Positions 33,222 to 39,541 of a DNA stretch of 39,541 bases are shown here, piece by piece. The notes under the pieces are model-generated. The model was not told where the DNA came from, made no database searches, and saw only the letters and a program-made list of their open reading frames with translations. Position numbers and translations under genes: made by a program. Numbering within the stretch: the stretch's first letter is position 1; every line of letters begins with the position of its first letter. The DNA is from Anaerophaga thermohalophila str. Valhall (GTDB taxonomy: Bacteria > Bacteroidota > Bacteroidia > Bacteroidales > Marinilabiliaceae): NCBI RefSeq assembly GCF_000250735.1, contig NZ_AHZV01000102.1, forward strand, positions 1 through 39,541, given 5' to 3'.

Positions 33222-35093
33222 CTATTTTATTTTATTCCGTTTTGTTGTCTTCCTGGTATTGTTCCCAAACAGGGTATTGTACACGTCAGTCCATCCTGCT
33301 TTTTTTATTCGTGCCTTCAGTTGATCTCTTTTTTGGGGCTGATACCAGAAAAAGTATTGCCGTTGATTTTGTTTTTCTTCTTTTGAACGGGGCACATAAG
33401 TTTTCTTTAAACCATACGGATTGAGGCCACTGTAGTACATAACTGTTGCAAGCGTCATCGGGGTTGGGGTGAAATCCTGTACCTGTTCCAGTGTAAAATT
33501 AAGATTTTTGGTTTCTGCAGCAAGTTCGGCCATGTCTTTTTCTTCGCAACCGGGATGCCCCGATATGAAATACGGGATGAGTTGTTGGTGCAGACCGTGT
33601 TTTTTGTTTATCCGGTTAAAGATGTCGTTGAATCTCCGAAACAGCTTAAACGAAGGTTTTCGCATATTACGCAGGACACGCTCTGATGTATGTTCGGGCG
33701 CAACCTTTAAACGACCGGAAACATGACGGGTAATTATTTCTTCAATATATTTTTGGTGACTTCTTTTTGCTTCATCTCCTGCTTTTGGATGAAGCAGAAT
33801 ATCGTAACGGATTCCACTTCCGATGAATGATTTTTTGATACCTTCTGTTGTATCAACTTTATGATAGATTTCAATCAGCGGCTGATGCGATGTATTTAAA
33901 TTGGGGCAAACAGCCGGGAAAATACAGGAGGGACGTTTGCATTTTTCACAAACAGATAAATCGAACCCCTGCATTTTGTACATGTTGGCACTCGGCCCGC
34001 CCAGGTCGGAAAGATACCCTTTGAAATCGTTGACTTTCGTAATTTTTTCTACTTCGGCAAGAATTGATTTTTCGGAACGCGAGGCAATGAATTTCCCCTG
34101 ATGGGCCGAAATGGTACAAAAACTACATCCTCCGAAACAACCTCTGTGAAGATTTACCGAGTGTTTAATCATCTCAAAAGCCGGAATTTCTCCTTTGCTT
34201 TTATACCTTGGATGCGGAAGACGCGTGTAAGGAAGATCATAAGCATAATCGGTCTCCTTTTCAGATAACAGAGGAAGAGGCGGATTCACAACAATTCTTT
34301 GGTTTCCGGTAATCTGATGAATCCTGGCAGGGTACATTTTATTGGACTCTTCTTCGATGTGCATGAAATTCAAAGCATACTTTTCTTTGCTTTCCAGGCA
34401 TTCGTTGTGGGAGTGAAGCTCAAGGTCAGTCCATCTCTTGTTTTTGAGAAGTTTTTCATTTTTATCCAGCAATATTGCGGTTTGGGGAAGTGTTGTCAGA
34501 TTCCGGAAGGGGACACCTTTTTCAAGAAGGGTTATCAGATTTTTCAGCGGATGTTCGCCCATACCGTAGATCATCATATCGGCGCCCGACCATGATAAAA
34601 TGTTGGGTTTTAATTGATCGCTCCAGTAATCGTAATGGGTAAAACGACGCATGGAGGCCTCAATTCCACCCAGGATAACCGGAACGTCGGGATAGATTTC
34701 CTTCAATATTTTGGTATAGACCACTGAAGCATAGTCGGGTCGGAATCCTGCTTTACCTCCCGGGGTATAGGCATCGTTTGATCTTAGTCGTTTACCCGCC
34801 GTGTAATGGTTTACCATGGAGTCCATGTTGCCGGCAGTGACGCCAAAAAACAGATTGGGACTTCCCATTTTCCGGAAATCACGCAGATCGTCTCTCCAGT
34901 TGGGCTGCGGGACTATGGCCACCCGGAGTCCCATATCAAGCAACACCCTGCCGATCACAGCAGCACCAAATGAGGGATGATCTATGTAAGCATCTCCCGA
35001 AAACAGGATGACATCCAGTTGGTTCCAGCCATGCTCTTTAACTTCTTTGGCAGTAGTGGGCAACCAGTCGGTTATGTGATATTGGTCTGTCAA
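33222..35093 (-). CDS. YgiQ-family (UPF0313) radical SAM protein
   Basis: A 623-residue protein with the full YgiQ architecture: an N-terminal cobalamin-binding-like part (DVILFSGDAYIDHPSFGAAVIGR), then PVILGGIEASMRRFTHYDYW, and the radical SAM cluster cysteines Cys319, Cys323 and Cys326 (LHRGCFGGCSFC). A second cysteine cluster follows (CEKCKRPSCIFPAVC), then the C-terminal DUF3362-type region ending in a basic tail. The reaction is not known. Monocistronic; the start ATG at 35093 gives the family N-terminus MTDQYHITDWLPTT. Confidence 0.94.
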   Translation of the reverse strand: MTDQYHITDWLPTTAKEVKEHGWNQLDVILFSGDAYIDHPSFGAAVIGRVLLDMGLRVAIVPQPNWRDDLRDFRKMGSPNLFFGVTAGNMDSMVNHYTAGKRLRSNDAYTPGGKAGFRPDYASVVYTKILKEIYPDVPVILGGIEASMRRFTHYDYWSDQLKPNILSWSGADMMIYGMGEHPLKNLITLLEKGVPFRNLTTLPQTAILLDKNEKLLKNKRWTDLELHSHNECLESKEKYALNFMHIEEESNKMYPARIHQITGNQRIVVNPPLPLLSEKETDYAYDLPYTRLPHPRYKSKGEIPAFEMIKHSVNLHRGCFGGCSFCTISAHQGKFIASRSEKSILAEVEKITKVNDFKGYLSDLGGPSANMYKMQGFDLSVCEKCKRPSCIFPAVCPNLNTSHQPLIEIYHKVDTTEGIKKSFIGSGIRYDILLHPKAGDEAKRSHQKYIEEIITRHVSGRLKVAPEHTSERVLRNMRKPSFKLFRRFNDIFNRINKKHGLHQQLIPYFISGHPGCEEKDMAELAAETKNLNFTLEQVQDFTPTPMTLATVMYYSGLNPYGLKKTYVPRSKEEKQNQRQYFFWYQPQKRDQLKARIKKAGWTDVYNTLFGNNTRKTTKRNKIK

Positions 35094-35186
35094 ATTTTTT
35101 CTGCAAAGATAGGCTTTTTGATGCAGAAGGGAGAATGATTGAGATTTTACTCAACATTCGGACAAGTACGGTTGTTAATTAAAATA

Positions 35187-35350
35187 GTGTCTGTCCATAA
35201 AAGTGCCATTTACTGTGTTACGCTCGTCCGAAAATTACTCATTTACGATGAGTAAACTGCGTATTTTCGGACTTCGCAAGCCTTGCAACCGGTACTTTCT
35301 GAACAGATACATGATACGTAGAAAATTTTCCTACTTTAATAGACAGGCAC
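35187..35350 (+). mobile_element. MITE-like element, copy D, abutting msrA
   Basis: A 164-bp copy. The left end GTGTCTGTCCATAAAAG and the reverse complement of the right end GTGCCTGTCTATTAAAG match at 14 of 17 positions, the clearest terminal inverted repeats of the set. Flanks are AAAATA and TAATTA, matching at 4 of 6, so a target duplication is not proven. The right end lies 5 bp before the msrA ATG, so the msrA leader is derived from the element. Confidence 0.85.
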
Positions 35351-35355
35351 TAATT

Positions 35356-35967
35356 ATGAGACAGATTCGTGTTTTTCTTTTATCATTTTTAATTGTTTAT
35401 CCAGTTATGGCACAAACCGGGAAGTCTGATTTACAAAAGGTTGCTACACTCGGAGGCGGCTGTTTTTGGTGTATTGAAGCTGTTTTTGAAGAAGTAAGAG
35501 GTGTTGAAAAAGTTGAATCGGGGTATAGTGGCGGAAAAATTGCCAATCCTACTTACCGTGAAGTATGCTCCGAACTCACCGGTCATGCCGAAGCGGTGCG
35601 GATATTTTTCAATCCTGCAATTATTTCTTACGCAGAAATACTCACCATCTTTTTTTCTGTTCACGATCCCACTACCTTAAACCGGCAGGGGGCCGATGTA
35701 GGAACGCAATACCGTTCTGTTATTTTTTACCATGATGAAGAGCAGAAGAAAACGGCTGAACAGATAATTGGTGAGCTGGGAAAAAAGAAAGTTTTCAGCA
35801 GCCCCATTGTAACCGAACTGGCACCTGCCGGCCCTTTCTATATGGCTGAAGATTATCACCAGAATTATTTCGAAAACAATCCCTCACAACCTTATTGCCG
35901 GGTTGTTATTAATCCCAAAATGGACAAATTCAGAAAAGAATTTAGAGATAAACTTAAGCGACAATAG
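35356..35967 (+). CDS. msrA: Peptide methionine sulfoxide reductase MsrA, exported
   Basis: A 203-residue repair enzyme reducing methionine-S-sulfoxide. Residues 1-20 form a signal peptide ([20 protein letters not shown]), placing it in the envelope. The catalytic motif GGGCFWC supplies Cys36; [45 protein letters not shown] and AEDYHQNYF are classic MsrA blocks. ATG 35356 is chosen because it starts at the signal peptide. An in-frame extension to 35203 exists but is read from MITE copy D and is not real coding sequence. No MsrB domain is fused. Confidence 0.95.
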   Translation: MRQIRVFLLSFLIVYPVMAQTGKSDLQKVATLGGGCFWCIEAVFEEVRGVEKVESGYSGGKIANPTYREVCSELTGHAEAVRIFFNPAIISYAEILTIFFSVHDPTTLNRQGADVGTQYRSVIFYHDEEQKKTAEQIIGELGKKKVFSSPIVTELAPAGPFYMAEDYHQNYFENNPSQPYCRVVINPKMDKFRKEFRDKLKRQ

Positions 35968-36041
35968 AATGGATTAGATGTTAGAGGTTAGATGATTTAA
36001 CCTGTTGAGATACTTTATGTTAACAGATAAAGGTGTCTGAC

Positions 36042-36174
36042 GGGCAGAGGGCATGGGGCAGAGGGCATGGGGCAGAGAGCAGAGAGCATGGTTCCTGATA
36101 ATTCGCTCATTCCCTCATCAGCTCATCAGTTCATCAGTTCATCAGCTCATTTTCTCATTCTCTCATTCTCTCTT
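36042..36174 (+). repeat. Compound tandem repeat, copy 2
   Basis: GGGCAGAGGGCAT-like units (36042-36090), then the core ATGGTTCCTGATAATTC (36088-36104), then CTCATCAG/TTCATCAG/CTCATTCT units to about 36174. Same order as copy 1 at 18070-18292. Its right end supplies the last two codons and the stop codon of the minus-strand gene at 36163. Confidence 0.88.
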
Positions 36175-36681
36175 GTTGAGTTTCTCGAGTAGTTTTCCTG
36201 CTTTTCCTTTTACCCCTTTGCTTTCGTCATGAACAGCTGATTCGAGACATATTTGGAATTCGTTTTTAAGCTCGGGATAAACGGGCAAGAGCTCGTGAAT
36301 ATATTGCATAGCGTGAGCTCTCACCGCGATGGGAACAGAAGGAGAACATGTCCAGTGAAAGCACCTGTCCAGCAATTCGCCGTCTTCGCTGTGCATATTG
36401 GGATGGCTAATCATTATTTTCAGCAATGACCTGCGCGCACCATTGTATGCTGTTTCCTTGAGAATCCTGAGCAGTTCGGGGAGATACGGACTGATTAATT
36501 CCGGATATTGTTGGTTGAAATGGTCTATGATCCAGGCAGCCCGCCATGCTGTTTTCTCTGGAGGCGACTCAATAATTTGGATAAGGCGGCTGACTTCTTC
36601 AGGGTTTGCTGCAAGTGCATTCAAAAGCTCTTCTTTTGAGAATTCTTCAAAAAGACGGTTAAGTTGGTATTTCCAATCCAT
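36163..36681 (-). CDS. HEAT/ARM-like helical repeat protein, unknown function
   Basis: A 172-residue protein that I do not assign to a named family. It is almost entirely helical, with HEAT-like paired helices (TAWRAAWIIDHFNQQYPELI, LPELLRILKETAYNGARRSL, VPIAVRAHAMQYIHELL), a fold used for protein binding. No signal peptide. It begins 2 bp after pcm in the same direction and is probably cotranscribed. The C-terminal residues KRE and the TGA come from the adjoining compound repeat, so its original end may have been altered. Confidence 0.75.
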   Translation of the reverse strand: MDWKYQLNRLFEEFSKEELLNALAANPEEVSRLIQIIESPPEKTAWRAAWIIDHFNQQYPELISPYLPELLRILKETAYNGARRSLLKIMISHPNMHSEDGELLDRCFHWTCSPSVPIAVRAHAMQYIHELLPVYPELKNEFQICLESAVHDESKGVKGKAGKLLEKLNKRE

Positions 36682-36683
36682 TT

Positions 36684-37337
36684 TTAGTGATACGATTTTA
36701 TCATGGGAACAAAACGGACAGGCAAAAGGGTGGTTTGCTTAATGCCTTTGGGTTTTTTGACCACTTTTTTCAGGGTTTGAATGCTGTGAACCGGTCCAAC
36801 CGGAAGAATCATTGTACCGTTGATTTTAAGTTGGTCAACCAGCGTTTGCGGAATGCTCTCCGGAGCTGCGGTGATAATTATAGCATCGAAAGGTGCCTCT
36901 TCGGGCCAGCCTTTATAGCCGTTTCCGCATCTCACTTTTACATTGTCATATCCGTTGTTTTTAAGATTTTCCTGAGCCATTTCGGCCAGTTTGGGTATGA
37001 TTTCAATAGTATATACTTCCAGTCCCATTTCAGCCAGAACTGCCGCCTGATAGCCCGATCCGGTCCCGATTTCAAGTACTTTATCGCCCGGTTTTGCTCC
37101 GAGCGCTTCGGTCATATAGGCAACAATGTATGGCTGCGAGATGGTCTGGTCGAAACCAATCGAAAGAGGGCGATCGGTATAAGCATATTCGCGCATATTG
37201 TAAGGGACAAATAAATGGCGTGGTACTTTTCTCATGGCTTCAAGAACAGCCTCTGAGTTTATACCCCTGGCTTTTATCTGCGAACGTACCATTGCCTCCC
37301 TTTCCTCTTTGAAAGATTGTGCTTCTGTATGTTGCAT
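36684..37337 (-). CDS. pcm: Protein-L-isoaspartate O-methyltransferase
   Basis: SAM-dependent repair methyltransferase for isoaspartyl residues; 217 residues from ATG 37337. Diagnostic segments are REAMVRSQIKARGI, VPRHLFVP, DQTISQPYIVAYM, VLEIGTGSGYQAAVLAEMG (SAM site) and LPVGPVHSIQ. The frame stays open to 37499 and encodes a hydrophobic FFLFFLFFLFSPHA stretch before ATG 37337 that could be a signal peptide, as many Bacteroidota Pcm proteins have. However, that stretch is the T-run of a strong terminator hairpin (37374-37409), and the only upstream ATG (37469) overlaps the preceding gene. The start is therefore uncertain: cytoplasmic from 37337, or exported from 37469. Confidence 0.88.
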   Translation of the reverse strand: MQHTEAQSFKEEREAMVRSQIKARGINSEAVLEAMRKVPRHLFVPYNMREYAYTDRPLSIGFDQTISQPYIVAYMTEALGAKPGDKVLEIGTGSGYQAAVLAEMGLEVYTIEIIPKLAEMAQENLKNNGYDNVKVRCGNGYKGWPEEAPFDAIIITAAPESIPQTLVDQLKINGTMILPVGPVHSIQTLKKVVKKPKGIKQTTLLPVRFVPMIKSYH

Positions 37338-37373
37338 AGCATGCGGAGAAAACAGAAAAAATAAAAAAAACAG

Positions 37374-37409
37374 AAAAAAGATGCCTGCATGAGAGCAGCA
37401 GGCATCTTT
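37374..37409 (-). terminator. Terminator of the eRF1-domain-like gene, overlapping the possible pcm 5' end
   Basis: On the minus strand AAAGATGCCTGC pairs with GCAGGCATCTTT (37398-37409 with 37377-37388; 12 bp, 9-nt loop), followed by a T-rich tract with runs of six and eight T. It lies 44 bp after the stop of the gene at 37453-37881. Confidence 0.8.
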
Positions 37410-37452
37410 GATACTGTTTGTTTTGATGCTTAATGGTTTTGAATTAAAAAGT

Positions 37453-37881
37453 TCAGCTTTTATGGCCATTGTTAGTGAAATGTTTTTTGATTTTTGCAAT
37501 CATTTGTGGCTGCGTCATTCTGTCGGCCGGTTCAATTTCGAGCTTCTTGGAACTGAATTGTGAATGTTTTTTCAGTTCCTTCTCGAAATGCTTTTTAGTG
37601 TTAGCCGGTCCGAATATAAATATTTCTCCTGTATCGGAGTTGATTGAATGCATTACTTTTTCAAAATAATCATGTAACTGATGGTTTTTGCGCTGGGTCA
37701 TCTTTTTGTCTAAATCCATAAGTACAGCGCCGGTTTTGGCCCCAGGTTTAGATTCTCTGGGGTTGTGGGCACGTGCTTCAACTTCAGATTCAATGGTTTG
37801 GACTTTTTCCTCTTTTCCATTCAGTAAACTCACTAACACCGCTTTATCGGTGTTCATCCAAATGCCAACTTGTCTTTTCAT
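37453..37881 (-). CDS. eRF1 domain 3-like small protein (host-attachment-like)
   Basis: A 142-residue cytoplasmic protein. The N-terminus KRQVGIWMNTDKAVLVSL, the central HQLHDYFEKVMHSI, then EIFIFGPANTKKHFEKEL and the closing IEPADRMTQPQMIAKIKKHF follow the pattern of small bacterial proteins resembling domain 3 of eRF1/Pelota. Function is unproven; related folds bind ribosomes or RNA. The middle is rich in Lys/Arg (RESKPGAKTGA). It precedes pcm in the same direction but a terminator lies between them. Confidence 0.6.
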   Translation of the reverse strand: MKRQVGIWMNTDKAVLVSLLNGKEEKVQTIESEVEARAHNPRESKPGAKTGAVLMDLDKKMTQRKNHQLHDYFEKVMHSINSDTGEIFIFGPANTKKHFEKELKKHSQFSSKKLEIEPADRMTQPQMIAKIKKHFTNNGHKS

Positions 37882-38022
37882 GGGCTTCTGTTTTTAGTTA
37901 AAAATTCATGTAAATCCTTATATAAACGGGCTCTCTTTAAATCTACCAAATAACATTTTAACAACCTCACAACTCTGACAATCCCAACACCCAATCATCT
38001 CTTCTATGTGAATACCCGATTT

Positions 38023-38472
38023 CTACAAACCCGGCGATTCCGGTGGATTAATTGGCACCGAAACATGACTCTGAACAATTCTCCAGCCTTCAGGCGATTT
38101 TATCAGCACCCCGGTATGCCGGAAACCTTCTATTCGTGTCAGTTCTCCTTTGGTTTCGTAACAGGTATCAATCAGTTGGGAATACCACGCCGTATTTCCG
38201 TCATCACTAATTCGAATACGGGTATCTTTTTCGTTGATATCATGTCCTTTCCGGGAATCTAAAACATTTTCAATCCAATGGAAGTAGCTTCGCCATGTAG
38301 TAAAAAATTCATCAATATCGGTTCCGATGTGTACGACATAATCGTTCTGAAGGAAGCAACCTGCAAAAGCTTCAATGTCGCCGTTCTCCTGCGATCTCAA
38401 GAGTTGTTCAAGAACCATAGCGACAGCTTCTACTGATTTTTTATTGTAGAAGGCGGGCTTTGTTTTTTCCAT
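38023..38472 (-). CDS. SnoaL-like/NTF2-fold protein
   Basis: A 149-residue protein with the NTF2-like cone fold pattern: an N-terminal helix (VEAVAMVLEQLLRSQENGDIEAFAGCF), then VVHIGTDIDEFFTTWRSYFHWIENVL, then strands TRIRISDDGNTAWYSQLIDTCYE, RHTGVLIKSPEGWRIVQSHVSVPI. This matches SnoaL_3/DUF4440-type proteins. Members range from enzymes to ligand-binding proteins; no substrate can be assigned. No signal peptide. It is divergent from truA. Confidence 0.8.
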   Translation of the reverse strand: MEKTKPAFYNKKSVEAVAMVLEQLLRSQENGDIEAFAGCFLQNDYVVHIGTDIDEFFTTWRSYFHWIENVLDSRKGHDINEKDTRIRISDDGNTAWYSQLIDTCYETKGELTRIEGFRHTGVLIKSPEGWRIVQSHVSVPINPPESPGL

Positions 38473-38646
38473 AATTCGTTGTGTTTTATGGTTTTGTAAG
38501 GCCCTTTGAGTTTTGTTTCCGAACTTTTAAGGTACAAAAAGTCGGGAAAACTGTCAATGAAAAAAATATTAATCATTGTAGAAATTCGGCCTGTTTTGAC
38601 AGAGAATCTGTTACTTTGTAGAAAATCAAAAAGCAATAAGTTTATT

Positions 38647-39417
38647 ATGCCCCGATATTTTCTGGAATTAGCCTACAACGGAAAAAACTTTCATGGTTGG
38701 CAGAAACAGCCCAATGCCATTACTGTTCAGGAAACTCTTGAGCAGACGCTTTCTACCGTTATACAGTCATCTGTTTTACTCACCGGTGCCGGAAGAACCG
38801 ATACCGGAGTTCATGCTTCTTATTTTGTGGCCCATTTTGATGTGGAAGATGCTCTTCCGTTTAAAGATGATGTTTTACTTCGTAAGTTGAACAGCATGCT
38901 TCCGTCTTCCATAGCCGTTTATTCGATGTCACAGGTGCCGGACGAGGCGCACAGCAGATTTAATGCCCTGTCGCGGTCGTATGAATACCATTTGATCTTG
39001 TATAAAGATCCTTTTTTGGAAGGGGTGACCCACCGGCCGTGGTTTATACCCGATTTTGATCTGATGAACCTGGCGGCGGAAAGACTGAAAGATTATACCG
39101 ATTTTACCAGTTTTGCACGGCTTCATGGGGGGAATAAAACGAATTTTTGTGAAATACGTGATGCGTTCTGGGAAAAGAGAGGGAATCGTTATGTATTTGT
39201 TATCAGTGCCGATCGTTTTCTGAGGAATATGGTTCGTGCCATTGTCGGGACTCTGCTCGATGTGGGGAGAAAAAAAATTTCGGTTAATGATTTTTGTGAA
39301 ATTATTGAAGCAGGAGACCGGTGCCTGGCTGGAACTTCGGCTCCTCCGCAGGGATTGTTCCTTACAGATATAAAGTATCCTGAAAAAATATTTTCCCGCA
39401 AATGGAGGGGAGAATAA
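38647..39417 (+). CDS. truA: tRNA pseudouridine(38-40) synthase TruA
   Basis: A 256-residue enzyme making pseudouridine at positions 38-40 of tRNA anticodon arms. Catalytic Asp52 is in GAGRTDTGVHA; other blocks are ELAYNGKNFHGWQKQPN, FNALSRSYEYHL, FTSFARLHG, RFLRNMVRAIVGTLLDVG and the ending APPQGLFLTDIKYP. ATG 38647 gives the standard N-terminus MPRYFLELAYNG. An in-frame extension to 38506 would add 47 atypical residues overlapping the divergent gene's leader. Confidence 0.96.
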   Translation: MPRYFLELAYNGKNFHGWQKQPNAITVQETLEQTLSTVIQSSVLLTGAGRTDTGVHASYFVAHFDVEDALPFKDDVLLRKLNSMLPSSIAVYSMSQVPDEAHSRFNALSRSYEYHLILYKDPFLEGVTHRPWFIPDFDLMNLAAERLKDYTDFTSFARLHGGNKTNFCEIRDAFWEKRGNRYVFVISADRFLRNMVRAIVGTLLDVGRKKISVNDFCEIIEAGDRCLAGTSAPPQGLFLTDIKYPEKIFSRKWRGE

Positions 39418-39439
39418 AAGTATTTGACAGGCAGAAGAT

Positions 39440-39541
39440 AGGGGAATGGGTCAGAGAGCAGAGAGCAGAGAGCAGAGAGCAGAGAGCATGGAGCAGAGAG
39501 CATGGAGCAGTAAAAATGGTTCCTGATAATGGAAAGTGATA
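39440..39541 (+). repeat. Compound tandem repeat, copy 3 (cut by window end)
   Basis: AGAGAGCAG and GAGCATGGAGCAG units run from 39440 to about 39510, then TAAAA and the shared core ATGGTTCCTGATAAT at 39516-39530. The following CTCATCAG block of the other copies is not seen before the window ends. Confidence 0.8.

Noticed and set aside
35203-35355. N-terminal extension of MsrA
   Set aside because: The 51 codons are read from MITE copy D; the signal peptide begins at ATG 35356.

Overview
The window is a chromosomal segment of a Bacteroidota bacterium, most likely from the Marinilabiliales/Bacteroidales side of the phylum. This rests on the Bacteroidota-restricted DUF4295 gene after rpmB-rpmG, several matches to the Bacteroidota -7 promoter element TAnnTTTG, few Shine-Dalgarno sequences, RNase Y downstream of zapA, a DUF6340 lipoprotein, and a TonB-dependent receptor with a Bacteroidota-style N-terminus. 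No tRNA, rRNA or CRISPR array was seen. Genus and species cannot be given from sequence alone.

Layout. (1) 1-801: ribosomal operon rpmB-rpmG-DUF4295 with promoter and terminator. (2) 905-5083: a tightly packed four-gene amide-bond cluster: papain/C39-like cysteine peptidase, RLAN-type RimK-like ATP-grasp ligase, GCS2-family carboxylate-amine ligase, N-formylglutamate amidohydrolase. It probably makes or processes a small peptide or amidated metabolite whose identity is unknown. (3) 5723-7765: TonB-dependent receptor. (4) 8305-10630: small coiled-coil protein, zapA, a strongly folded RNA element, and rny. (5) 11161-14589: nucleotide-sugar genes (WbpP-like UDP-HexNAc epimerase, gmd, GDP-L-fucose synthase) for surface polysaccharide. 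(6) 14760-17993: DUF6340 lipoprotein, PBP4-type DD-carboxypeptidase and nitrilase-family amidase, with overlapping ends. (7) 18495-31271: signalling region with a hybrid histidine kinase carrying a degenerate receiver, two stand-alone receivers, a Crp/Fnr regulator, a divergent CI/Cro-like pair, and cheA-cheW-mcp-cheR-cheB. No flagellar genes are present, so the chemosensory output may be gliding, pili or another process. (8) 31305-39417: housekeeping genes (two radical SAM proteins, DUF4197 lipoprotein, msrA, HEAT-like protein, pcm, eRF1-domain-3-like protein, SnoaL-like protein, truA).

Repeats are the other main feature. Four copies and one fragment of a 159-165 bp MITE-like element (16-17 bp imperfect terminal inverted repeats, 6-bp target duplications at two copies) sit between genes; one ends 5 bp before the msrA start codon. 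A second dispersed family is a compound satellite built from GAGCATGGGGCA-like and CTCATCAG-like units around a constant core, found after three genes. Short tandem arrays lie directly before the epimerase start and directly after the cheR stop.

The items most worth following up are the four-gene ligase/peptidase cluster, the MITE family, the chemoreceptor with a CZB-like zinc-binding pattern in its predicted periplasmic part, the 22-bp perfect palindrome between a receiver gene and its promoter, and the folded RNA between zapA and rny. All functional statements come from reading motifs by eye; no database search was run.
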